A stretch of 64,000 bases of DNA from Bradyrhizobium sp. CB1650 (GTDB lineage Bacteria > Pseudomonadota > Alphaproteobacteria > Rhizobiales > Xanthobacteraceae), in the NCBI RefSeq assembly GCF_029761915.1, contig NZ_CP121695.1, positions 9,205,501 to 9,269,500 on the forward strand. Reading direction: 5' to 3'. Position 1 is the stretch's first letter, and each line of letters starts with the position of its first letter. The position numbers and the translations under genes were made by a program. Shown one piece after another: positions 17,143 to 24,050 of the stretch. The notes below the pieces were generated by a model. The model was not told the origin of the DNA. It saw nothing but the letters and a program-made list of their open reading frames with translations, and did no database searches.

Positions 17143-17877
17143 ATGACCCAAAGCCAGCACATCATGATCGTCGACGACGAGGCCCCGGCCCGAGAAATGG
17201 TCGGTGATTACCTCAAGATGCACGGCTTCACCGTGACGCTGTGCGACGGTGGCAAGAGCCTGCGCGACGCGATCGAAGGCGGCATGCCCGATCTCGTCGT
17301 GCTCGATCTCAACATGCCCGAGGAAGACGGGCTCTCGATCATCCGCGACTTGAAGAGTCGCATCAACGTGCCGGTGATCATGCTCACGGCGACCGCGAGC
17401 CCGATCGATCGCGTCGTGGGCCTCGAGCTCGGCGCCGACGACTACGTGGCCAAGCCCTGCGAGCTGCGCGAATTGATGGCGCGCATCCGCTCGGTGCTGC
17501 GGCGGAGCGCGCCGGCAAAGGCGGCACCGGAAGCCGCTGCGGCGAAGTCCGACAAGGATCAGCTCGTGCGCTTCGGCACCAAATGGCTCGACCTCGAGGC
17601 CCAGGCCTTGCGCGACGACGAGGGCAACGAGCATCCGCTGACCGCGTCCGAGTTCGGGCTATTGAAAGTGTTCGCGGCCAATCCGAAGCGTGTGCTGTCG
17701 CGCGAGCGTCTGTTGGAATTGGCCAATGCGCGCGATGCGGAAGCGTTCGACCGCGCCGTCGACCTGCGCATCATGCGCATCCGCCGCAAGATCGAGCCCG
17801 ACCCGACCAAGCCCGCCGTGATCCGCACCATCCGCGGCGGCGGCTACCTGTTCTCGCCGGCGGGCGAGAAGGCGTAA
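17143..17877 (+). CDS. OmpR/PhoB-type response regulator
   Basis: 244-residue DNA-binding regulator. Receiver domain (about 5-120) has the DDE acidic pair at 11-12, phospho-acceptor Asp 55 in VVLDLNMPEEDG, the Thr of MLTATAS and Lys in YVAKPCELRELMAR. An Ala/Lys linker leads to a winged-helix output domain (about 140-240) with LTASEFGLLKVFAANP, VDLRIMRIRRKIE and the terminal IRTIRGGGYLFS. It is the last gene of the binding-protein/kinase/relay cluster and so the likely transcriptional output. Target genes are unknown; the divergent binding-protein promoters are candidates. Confidence 0.92.
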   Translation: MTQSQHIMIVDDEAPAREMVGDYLKMHGFTVTLCDGGKSLRDAIEGGMPDLVVLDLNMPEEDGLSIIRDLKSRINVPVIMLTATASPIDRVVGLELGADDYVAKPCELRELMARIRSVLRRSAPAKAAPEAAAAKSDKDQLVRFGTKWLDLEAQALRDDEGNEHPLTASEFGLLKVFAANPKRVLSRERLLELANARDAEAFDRAVDLRIMRIRRKIEPDPTKPAVIRTIRGGGYLFSPAGEKA

Positions 17878-17900
17878 GGCGCAGGCAACTCCCCTCTGGC

Positions 17901-18041
17901 GTCGTCCCGGCGAAGGCCCTAAAGCGCGATGAGATTAGGATGAATCGTCATCGCGCTTTAGGTTGTTGTTTGAGCATGATCTTTTCGGAAAACCGCTGCA
18001 CACTTTTCCGGATCATGCTTTAGGGCCTTCGCCGGGACGAC
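17901..18041. repeat. Nested palindromic repeat (one element inside another)
   Basis: Outer arms of 24 bases (17901-17924 and 18018-18041) are perfect reverse complements and carry the common GTCGTCCCGGCGAAGGCC sequence. Inside them lie two further palindromes: CTAAAGCGCGATGA...TCATCGCGCTTTAG (17919-17961) and AGCATGATC...GATCATGCT (17973-18019). A copy of the last one alone is at 22554-22602. It occupies much of the 422-base gap after the OmpR-type gene; the rest (18042-18299) is an AT-richer leader of the sigma-factor gene without an ORF. Confidence 0.85.
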
Positions 18042-18299
18042 GGCGGAGATTGAGGCCGGACCGAACGCAAGACCCTGCGATTCGTTCCTGGGCCCCCAAA
18101 TCCCCCACCCCGTATTTTCCGCACATTGAAATTGCACGATTTTTTGCCCCGAATGTTTCGTCGCCCCCCTTCCGACGAAACAATTTGACGGCGCACGAAA
18201 CCATTTTTCGCTTGTCGCGCAGACGTCCCGAAACGCTGGCTCTTTAACACTTTCACCTAAGGAAACGCCGCTCGGTTGCGGCGCTACGGGGAGCCAGTC

Positions 18300-18911
18300 A
18301 TGCAAAACGTCGTCGCCATCAACGCCGAAGCCAGCCAGAGCATCATTGCTGCTCAGGCGACCTCGGACGACATGCTCCTGGAAAGCATCGCCGACGGCAA
18401 CCGTACGGCCATGCACATCCTCTATTGCCGGCATAATGTGCGGGTGTACCGCTTCATCCTGCGCATCGTGCGCGACGCCACCACGGCGGAAGACCTCGTC
18501 AGCCAGGTTTTCCTGGACGTGTGGCGCACCGCCAGACAATTCCAGGGCCGCTCGCAGGTCTCGACCTGGCTGCTCTCGATCGCCCGCTTCAAGGCGCTGA
18601 CCGCGATGCGCCAGCGCCGCTTCGAGGACATCGACCAGGAAGACGTGCGCGAGATTCCCGACGAGGCCGACACGCCCGAGACCTCGCTCGACCGCAGCGA
18701 CACCAGCGCGATCCTGCGCGCCTGCGTGGCAAAGCTGTCGCCCGCGCATCGCGAGATCATCAACCTCGTCTACTACCATGAGAAGTCGGTGGAGGAGGTC
18801 GGCGCGATCATCGGCATCCCCCAGAGCACGGTGAAGACGCGGATGTTCTACGCCCGCAAACAGCTCGCCGATTTGCTTAAAGGCGCCGGCGTCGACCGCT
18901 TCGCCGCGTAA
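18300..18911 (+). CDS. ECF-type RNA polymerase sigma factor
   Basis: 203-residue sigma-70-family factor with region 2 (about 35-100: HILYCRHNVRVYRFILRIV, DLVSQVFLDVWRTARQF) and region 4 (about 140-195: LSPAHREIINLVYYHEKSVEEVG followed by IPQSTVKTRMFYARKQL). Regions 1 and 3 are missing, as in extracytoplasmic-function factors. ATG at 18300 is preceded by GGGGAG at 18288-18293. No anti-sigma factor gene is next to it: upstream is the two-component cluster and downstream a repeat-rich gap, so its control is not apparent. It is not recognisably EcfG, since NepR and PhyR are absent. Confidence 0.9.
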   Translation: MQNVVAINAEASQSIIAAQATSDDMLLESIADGNRTAMHILYCRHNVRVYRFILRIVRDATTAEDLVSQVFLDVWRTARQFQGRSQVSTWLLSIARFKALTAMRQRRFEDIDQEDVREIPDEADTPETSLDRSDTSAILRACVAKLSPAHREIINLVYYHEKSVEEVGAIIGIPQSTVKTRMFYARKQLADLLKGAGVDRFAA

Positions 18912-19036
18912 AAATATTGGATTTCAAGGGGATAGGACCAAGGCCTTGGCCCTATCCCGCTCGCGAAAGCGTTACCGGGCGCGAAACAATTGAAACAAAC
19001 CACAACATCAGGCGGAAAAACTTCGTCCCTATAAAA

Positions 19037-19112
19037 CCTCCATACGGTTTTGCTTAAACCTCCCAAGGACCTCCAGCGACCCGGACGGGATGCCCCCCTC
19101 CGGGTCGTTTTG
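19037..19112 (+). ncRNA. Candidate small RNA with anti-Shine-Dalgarno CCTCC motifs
   Basis: A TATAAA box at 19030-19035 is followed by about 75 bases holding four CCTCC motifs (19037, 19059, 19070 and, within the hairpin loop, 19097) and ending in a terminator hairpin. No ORF is present. Rhizobial and Rhodobacter small RNAs that bind ribosome-binding sites carry similar CCUCC-rich segments. No convincing -35 element was found, so transcription is a guess; it could also be just a leader and terminator. Confidence 0.35.
19078..19111 (+). terminator. Rho-independent terminator
   Basis: Stem GACCCGGA (19078-19085) pairs with TCCGGGTC (19099-19106), followed by GTTTTG. It stands about 165 bases after the sigma-factor stop, so it ends either that transcript or the candidate small RNA. 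Confidence 0.65.
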
Positions 19113-19170
19113 TGTTTGGGCTTCACTTCAGCTCGTTTCTGCCGTGGGAGTCGCGCCGCCTCCTCAGTCT

Positions 19171-19255
19171 CGTCATGCCCGGGCTTGTCCCGGGCATCCA
19201 CGTTCTTCGTACTCGCGGGCAGGCGTGGGTGGCCGGGTCAAGCCCGGCCATGACG
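19171..19255. repeat. CGTCATGCCCGGG palindromic repeat
   Basis: Starts CGTCATGCCCGGGCTTGTCCCGGGCATCCACG and ends GGCCGGGTCAAGCCCGGCCATGACG, forming nested hairpins. Copies lie at 23819-23904 and 29242-29343. Part of the 472-base gap between the sigma factor and ccdA, which holds no gene. Confidence 0.85.
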
Positions 19256-19383
19256 ATACGGATAGCTCGGCGCCCCCAAGCACCAAGATAGCCGGCCGAT
19301 ACCCCGTCACGAATACGTGACGTTGCGTAACGACGTCTGGCCTCCTCGCGAACAGCCTCCCAAGACCCCTTCACGAGTGCCCG

Positions 19384-20082
19384 ATGCTCGACCTGATTTT
19401 CGCCGTGCTTGCCGGCATCCTCACCATCGCTGCGCCCTGCACGCTGCCGATGCTGCCGATCCTGCTCGGCGCCTCGATCGGCCGCAGTTCGCATTTGCGC
19501 CCCGTGATGATCGCGCTCGGCTTCGTCATCTCATTCTCGGCCGCCGCGCTGCTGCTCGGCGCGCTCACCCGGCTGTTCGATTTCGATCCCAATCTGCTGC
19601 GCTCGACCGCCGCGATCCTGCTGATCGGATTCGGCCTGTTGATGCTGTGGCCGGCGCCGTTCGAGTGGCTCTCGCTCCGGCTCAACGGCTGGCTCGACCT
19701 CGGCGCAACCAGCGCCGCGCAGCGCGACGGCGCGCTCGGCGGGCTCGTGCTCGGCACCACGCTGGGTCTGGTCTGGACACCCTGCGCCGGCCCCGTGCTT
19801 GGCTCGATCCTGACGCTGGTTGCGACGTCGAAGAACCTATCCTGGGCCGGCACGCTGCTGGTCGCCTACGCCATCGGCGCGGCGATCCCGATGCTGGCGA
19901 TCGCCTATGGCGGGCAGGCCGCGACCACGCGCGTGCGCAGCCTCGCGCGCATCTCGCCCCGCCTGCAGCAGGGTTTTGGCGTCGTCGTGATCGCCTTCGC
20001 GCTCGCCGCCTACTTCCAGTACGACACGCTGATCGTGGCGTGGCTCACCGGCTTCTATCCCACCGGCCAGATCGGCCTGTGA
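19384..20082 (+). CDS. ccdA: CcdA/DsbD-type thiol reductant transporter
   Basis: 232-residue membrane protein with six predicted helices. The two redox cysteines sit in the family contexts AAPCTLPMLP (near residue 20) and WTPCAGPVLG (near 138). CcdA proteins carry electrons from cytosolic thioredoxin across the inner membrane to periplasmic thioredoxin-like partners for cytochrome c maturation or oxidative repair. A periplasmic thioredoxin-like gene starts 28 bases downstream, so the pair probably forms one pathway. Sox clusters often use a similar SoxV/SoxW pair; the Sox genes lie 14 kb away, so this link is only a possibility. Confidence 0.85.
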   Translation: MLDLIFAVLAGILTIAAPCTLPMLPILLGASIGRSSHLRPVMIALGFVISFSAAALLLGALTRLFDFDPNLLRSTAAILLIGFGLLMLWPAPFEWLSLRLNGWLDLGATSAAQRDGALGGLVLGTTLGLVWTPCAGPVLGSILTLVATSKNLSWAGTLLVAYAIGAAIPMLAIAYGGQAATTRVRSLARISPRLQQGFGVVVIAFALAAYFQYDTLIVAWLTGFYPTGQIGL

Positions 20083-20110
20083 TCATCCCCTTGCACCGGA
20101 GGAAGCTTCC

Positions 20111-20674
20111 ATGTCTCTAAAACTGCTCACTGTATCTGCCGCGCTGATCGGCTTCGTCCTGACCGGCGCCGTCATCCCCGGCATCTGCGACGAGGCCTCG
20201 CGCGCGGCGCCGATCGTCACCGCGGCCGCAAGCCACCAAGCCGCGCCCGAGTTCGTCGGCATCAACAACTGGTTCAACTCCAAGCCGCTCAGCATTGCCG
20301 ATCTCCGCGGCAAGGTCGTGCTGGTCGACTTCTGGACCTATGGCTGCGTCAACTGCGTGAATACGCTGCCGCACGTCACCGCGCTCTACGCCAAATACAG
20401 GGATAGGGGCCTGGTCGTGGTTGGCGTGCACACGCCCGAATTTCCGTTCGAGCGCTCGGCCTCCAATTTGCAGGCCGCGCTGAAGCGCCACGGCATCACC
20501 TATCCGGTCGCGCAGGACAACGACTCCCGGACCTGGAACGCCTACCGCAACCAGTATTGGCCGGCGCAGTACGTCATCGACCAGAACGGCAAGATCGTCT
20601 TCCAGCATGCCGGCGAAGGCAGCTATGACGAGATCGACCGGACGGTGGCGCGCCTGCTCAACGTCAATAGCTGA
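20111..20674 (+). CDS. Periplasmic thioredoxin-like protein with CVNC active site
   Basis: 187-residue secreted thioredoxin-fold protein: signal peptide in the first 25-35 residues, then the TlpA/DipZ-like domain beginning near LSIADLRGKVVLVDFW. The redox site is YGCVNCVNTLP, as in the C-terminal domain of DipZ-type proteins, and the cis-Pro is in the YPVAQDN...WPAQYVIDQNG region. It is reduced most likely by the CcdA-type protein encoded just upstream. Substrates cannot be told from sequence; peroxide or methionine sulfoxide repair and cytochrome or Sox maturation are all possible. Confidence 0.85.
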   Translation: MSLKLLTVSAALIGFVLTGAVIPGICDEASRAAPIVTAAASHQAAPEFVGINNWFNSKPLSIADLRGKVVLVDFWTYGCVNCVNTLPHVTALYAKYRDRGLVVVGVHTPEFPFERSASNLQAALKRHGITYPVAQDNDSRTWNAYRNQYWPAQYVIDQNGKIVFQHAGEGSYDEIDRTVARLLNVNS

Positions 20675-20725
20675 TGCCGTGCCGACGTCGCGTGGCTGGT
20701 TCCGCCTGTCGCTATTGTTGCTTGA

Positions 20726-20747
20726 CTCCACGGATTCGTCCGTGGAG
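20726..20747. terminator. Nine-base-pair hairpin with TTCG tetraloop
   Basis: CTCCACGGA pairs perfectly with TCCGTGGAG around the very stable TTCG loop. It follows the thioredoxin gene by about 50 bases and precedes the next start by 30. No T-run follows, so it may be an RNA-stabilising or weak termination structure. Confidence 0.5.
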
Positions 20748-20776
20748 GTTCGTGCCGACGGAATCAGCCGCCCGCA

Positions 20777-21751
20777 ATGGACGACGCGACCACCAGCACC
20801 GACATTCGCCTTCGCGAAGGCTCTTCGATCGCGCAGCGGCTGGTCATGGCCGGCTTTGCGGCAGCCGTTTCGCTCTGCTTCACGCCAGGCCTGTTCACGC
20901 ACGATGTCCTGGAGGCGATCATCGCCGTGGTGGCGCTCTTGTTGGGGGCCGCGTTCATCGGCGCCGTCATGCTTGCACCGGCCGTGGTCTGGATCATCAC
21001 GCCGAATGAAATCCTGATCGGGCAACAGCGACCGTTCGGGCGGCTCCGCAGCAGGATCGTCGCGAAGAACGACATAGCGGGACTACGGGTCCCGGCAAGC
21101 AGAATTTCCAGAGCGCGCTTCCATCTGGTCTTCACACTTGCTTCGGGCGAGCGCCTGACCTCCCCGCCGATCTCCGACGTCACGCATGTTCGTGAAACGG
21201 TTGCCCGGATCGCCGCGCAATTCGGCGTTCCCGACGTCGAGGCGCCGGTCAATCCGCTCGACGCCACCAATCCCGAGATGCATCTCGGCGAACCCGTCGA
21301 GCCGTTCAGCGAAAGGGACGTTCGGATCGTTGCATCGATCGTCGTCGCATTGTCCGTCATTCCCTACGCCTACAAGCTCTGGCGCGGCTTGTCGCCCGGC
21401 CCGATCGACATCGTGCTGCTGCCGCTTGGCGCGATCGCTGCGTTCGCCGTTCACCGGTATGCCAATCTCGTGACCGGCACCTTCTGGATCATCCGGCAAG
21501 AGGATATTCGCGTCGAACGCTTGTCGGGCGACGGCAAGCTGCGCGCCGACCATATCGAGGGGCGCGACGTGAAGGCGATCACGGTCGAGCGCCGCGGTCG
21601 ATCCGAGGACGAGCACTGCATCGTCGTGATCCGATTGCGGTCCGGACAAAGATTTCGCAGCCCCCGCATCGGCTCGCGGCACGAGGCCCACGCCGTGAGG
21701 GCCGAAATCATCCGACGCCTCGGGATCCAGCCTCAGAGCGACCAGATCTGA
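20777..21751 (+). CDS. Membrane protein with duplicated two-helix plus PH-like unit
   Basis: 324-residue protein of unknown function. Two similar halves are visible: each has a pair of membrane helices (about 22-68 and 180-230), then a soluble part starting WIITPNEILIGQQRPFGRLRSR or WIIRQEDIRVERLSGDGKLRAD and continuing with RLTSPPISDVTHVRETVARI or RFRSPRIGSRHEAHAVRAEI. The second parts resemble bacterial PH-like domains (YdbT/DUF304 type), whose motif is a Trp/Tyr-rich strand after the helices. The repeated pattern suggests an internal duplication. Separated from the thioredoxin gene by a hairpin; no operon partners. Confidence 0.65.
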   Translation: MDDATTSTDIRLREGSSIAQRLVMAGFAAAVSLCFTPGLFTHDVLEAIIAVVALLLGAAFIGAVMLAPAVVWIITPNEILIGQQRPFGRLRSRIVAKNDIAGLRVPASRISRARFHLVFTLASGERLTSPPISDVTHVRETVARIAAQFGVPDVEAPVNPLDATNPEMHLGEPVEPFSERDVRIVASIVVALSVIPYAYKLWRGLSPGPIDIVLLPLGAIAAFAVHRYANLVTGTFWIIRQEDIRVERLSGDGKLRADHIEGRDVKAITVERRGRSEDEHCIVVIRLRSGQRFRSPRIGSRHEAHAVRAEIIRRLGIQPQSDQI

Positions 21752-21947
21752 CATGCGGCCACCCGCCGTGGATGTTACGGCACGGCTTTTCGCGCCATCC
21801 CCTTTTTGTGGCATTGCCGCGCCTCGTCAAAAAATCAAAGCATTCTCGTGACATACCAGCCGGGCGCGCCATGGACTTGCCATGAAGCTGCCCCTGAGTT
21901 CTGATGGTTCCGAATGATTTGTACTAGGCAGCGGGGAGAGCTTTGAA

Positions 21948-22541
21948 ATGACGGATTTTCGTCGCCTGACCGGGATGTTCATGGTCGCGATCGGGCTGAT
22001 CCTGTCCGGGCCCCAGGCTTCCGCCCAGCAGCCCGACCGCGGCGACGAGCCGGGCCTGATCGCCGACGACAGCTTCCAGCTCGATCCGGAATGGCAGAAG
22101 CAGGTCGTTTATTTCCGCACGACCGAAGCGCCCGGCACGATCATCATCTCGACCGCCGAACGCCACCTCTATCTGGTCCAGCCAGGCGGGCGCGCGATCC
22201 GCTACGGCATCGGCGTGGGACGCGACGGCTTCCAGTGGCAGGGCCTGCTGAACATCACCAACAAGAAGGAATGGCCGGACTGGACGCCGCCGCCGGAAAT
22301 GATCCAGCGCCAGCCCTATCTGCCGCGCTTCATGGCCGGCGGCCCCGGCAATCCGCTCGGCGCGCGCGCGATGTATCTCGGCACGACGGTCTACCGCATC
22401 CACGGCACCAATCGGCCGGACACGATCGGCACCAAGGTGTCGTCGGGCTGCTTCCGCCTCGTCAACAACGACGTCGCCGACCTTTATGACCGGGTCCCGG
22501 TCGGCACCAAGGTCGTGGTGCGGCAGAAGCCTGAACTCTGA
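21948..22541 (+). CDS. L,D-transpeptidase (YkuD domain)
   Basis: 197-residue secreted enzyme: Sec signal in the first 27 residues (VAIGLILSGPQASA), then the YkuD catalytic domain, about 60-197, with TAERHLYLVQPGGRAIRYGIGVG and the active-site stretch VYRIHGTNRPDTIG...VSSGCFRLVNNDVADLYD holding the catalytic Cys and His. Such enzymes make 3-3 peptidoglycan crosslinks or attach envelope proteins, and are numerous in rhizobia. GGGAGAG at 21932-21938 sits 9 bases before the ATG. No operon partner is obvious; a palindromic repeat follows 12 bases later. Confidence 0.92.
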   Translation: MTDFRRLTGMFMVAIGLILSGPQASAQQPDRGDEPGLIADDSFQLDPEWQKQVVYFRTTEAPGTIIISTAERHLYLVQPGGRAIRYGIGVGRDGFQWQGLLNITNKKEWPDWTPPPEMIQRQPYLPRFMAGGPGNPLGARAMYLGTTVYRIHGTNRPDTIGTKVSSGCFRLVNNDVADLYDRVPVGTKVVVRQKPEL

Positions 22542-22553
22542 GGGTCATGCTTT

Positions 22554-22602
22554 GAGCATGATCTTTCCGGAAAACCGCTTCGCACTTTTCCGGATCATGC
22601 TC
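22554..22602. repeat. GAGCATGATC palindromic repeat
   Basis: GAGCATGATC...GATCATGCTC arms enclose CTTTCCGGAAAACCGCTTCGCACTTTTCCG. The same unit is the inner element at 17973-18019. It lies in the short gap between the L,D-transpeptidase and the binding-protein gene. Confidence 0.85.
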
Positions 22603-22652
22603 TCCGCCTCCGTCCAAATTCCTTTTCCCGATTTCTTCGAGAGAGAGACATC

Positions 22653-23690
22653 ATGCGCACATTCCGAGGCGGCCTGCTGATCGGCCTCGCGGTCGCCGTA
22701 CTGGTCGGCGCCCTGGCGGTCACCTACGAGTTCTACGACACCCGCACGCTGAAGCGCACGATCCGGCGTGGCGAGGTGCTGTGCGGCGTCAACAAGGGCC
22801 TGCCGGGCTTCTCGATTCCCGACGACAAGGGCAACTGGACCGGCTTCGACGTCGATTTCTGCCGCGCGGTGGCGAGCGCCATCTTCAACGATCCGAGCAA
22901 GGCGAAATTCGTTCCGCTCGACGCCAGCGAGCGCTTCAAGGAATTGCAGAGCCGCAAAGTCGACATCCTCTCGCGCAACTCGACCTGGAGCATGGCGCGT
23001 GAGCTCGACTACGACCTCTATTTCCCGGCCGTCGCGTATTACGACGGCGCAGGCTTCATGGTCCCGCGCGCACGCAACAAGGAGACCTCGCTGGATCTGA
23101 CCGGCAGCAAGGTCTGTGTGCAGGCCGGCACCACGACGCTGCTCAACCTCGCCGACTACTTCCGTGCCAACAACATGAAGTATGAAGAGGTGAAGCTCGA
23201 CAAGCTCGACGACGTGGTGAAGGCCTACGACGCCGGCAAGTGCGACACGCTGACCGCCGACGTCTCCCAGCTCTATGCGCTGCGGCTGAACCTGTCCAAG
23301 CCCGGCGACCACATGATCCTGCCGGACATGATCTCCAAGGAGCCGCTCGCCCCCGTGGTGCGCCAGCGCGACGACGACTGGATGATGATCGTGAAGTGGA
23401 CGCTCTATGCGATGATCAACGCCGAGGAGCTCGGCGTCACCTCGGAGAACATCGACGAGGCGCTGAAGTCCAAGAAGCCCGACGTGATGCGGCTGGTCGG
23501 CACCGAGGGCAATTACGGCGAGCAGCTCGGCCTCACCAAGGACTGGGCCGTGCGCATCATCCGCCACGTCGGCAATTACGGCGAGATGTACGAGCGCAAT
23601 ATCGGCGAGAAGTCCAAGCTGAAGATCCCACGCGGCATGAACCAGCTCTGGAACGCCGGCGGCGTGCAGTATGCACCCCCGGTGCGGTAA
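22653..23690 (+). CDS. AapJ-like general amino-acid binding protein, orphan
   Basis: 345-residue periplasmic protein with an N-terminal helix (GGLLIGLAVAVLVGALAVTYEFYDT) acting as signal or anchor, then a family-3 solute-binding fold: GEVLCGVNKGLPGFSIPDDKG, GFDVDFCRAVASAIF, SRNSTWSMARE and VQAGTTTLLNLADYF. These match AapJ/BztA binding proteins for acidic and general L-amino acids. The usual AapQ, AapM and AapP genes do not follow, so this is a lone paralog that must share a transporter encoded elsewhere, or sense. A cluster of repeats follows the stop. Confidence 0.9.
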   Translation: MRTFRGGLLIGLAVAVLVGALAVTYEFYDTRTLKRTIRRGEVLCGVNKGLPGFSIPDDKGNWTGFDVDFCRAVASAIFNDPSKAKFVPLDASERFKELQSRKVDILSRNSTWSMARELDYDLYFPAVAYYDGAGFMVPRARNKETSLDLTGSKVCVQAGTTTLLNLADYFRANNMKYEEVKLDKLDDVVKAYDAGKCDTLTADVSQLYALRLNLSKPGDHMILPDMISKEPLAPVVRQRDDDWMMIVKWTLYAMINAEELGVTSENIDEALKSKKPDVMRLVGTEGNYGEQLGLTKDWAVRIIRHVGNYGEMYERNIGEKSKLKIPRGMNQLWNAGGVQYAPPVR

Positions 23691-23700
23691 CCATTTCACT

Positions 23701-23786
23701 CGTCATTGCGAGGAGCGAAGCGACGAAGCAATCCAGACTGCCTCCGCGGTAACGGTCTGGATTGCTTCGCTGCGCTCGCAATGACG
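23701..23786. repeat. CGTCATTGCGAG palindromic repeat
   Basis: Starts CGTCATTGCGAGGAGCGAAG and ends GCTTCGCTGCGCTCGCAATGACG around CAATCCAGAC...GTCTGGATTG. First of three different repeats in the 360-base gap between two convergent genes. Another copy is at 27882-27961. Confidence 0.85.
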
Positions 23787-23818
23787 ATGTGGATGCCGTC
23801 CCGCGCCATATCTTCAGT

Positions 23819-23904
23819 CGTCATGCCCGGGCTTGTCCCGGGCATCCACGTTTTTGGAGCCGCTGTAAGAACGTGGATGGCCGGGACCAGCCCGGCCATG
23901 ACGA
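23819..23904. repeat. CGTCATGCCCGGG palindromic repeat
   Basis: CGTCATGCCCGGGCTTGTCCCGGGCATCCACG...ACGTGGATGGCCGGG...CCCGGCCATGACG. Middle element of the three in this gap; same family as 19171-19255. Confidence 0.85.
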
Positions 23905-23930
23905 CTTGCGCTACAGGTGACACTCTCGCT

Positions 23931-24040
23931 CCTCATCCTGAGGAGCGCGGAAGGCGCGTCTCGAAGGATGAAGGCCGAGGTGCGAGAGCGGGGGCCTTCA
24001 TGGTTCGAGACGGCCGCTACGCGGCCTCCTCACCATGAGG
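23931..24040. repeat. CCTCATCCTGAGGAG palindromic repeat
   Basis: Begins CCTCATCCTGAGGAGC and ends CTCCTCACCATGAGG with GAAGGATGAAGGCC and GGCCTTCATGG as inner arms. Third repeat of the cluster; the only copy of this family seen in the window. Confidence 0.8.
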
Positions 24041-24050
24041 GGATAGAGCC

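Noticed and set aside
15342..17165. 607-codon minus-strand open frame over the hybrid kinase
   Set aside because: Antisense shadow; the plus strand carries all receiver and kinase motifs.
17901..18041. CRISPR array
   Set aside because: The units are inverted, not regularly spaced direct repeats with unique spacers.
19070..19112. Ribosomal or transcription-attenuator leader peptide
   Set aside because: No small ORF with a ribosome site precedes the hairpin, and no biosynthetic gene follows.
23696..23923. Short open frames across the repeat cluster
   Set aside because: They translate palindromic repeats (patterns such as PGTSPGM) and have no start signals.
23701..24040. Insertion sequence remnants
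   Set aside because: No transposase fragments or target-site duplications; elements are short palindromes.
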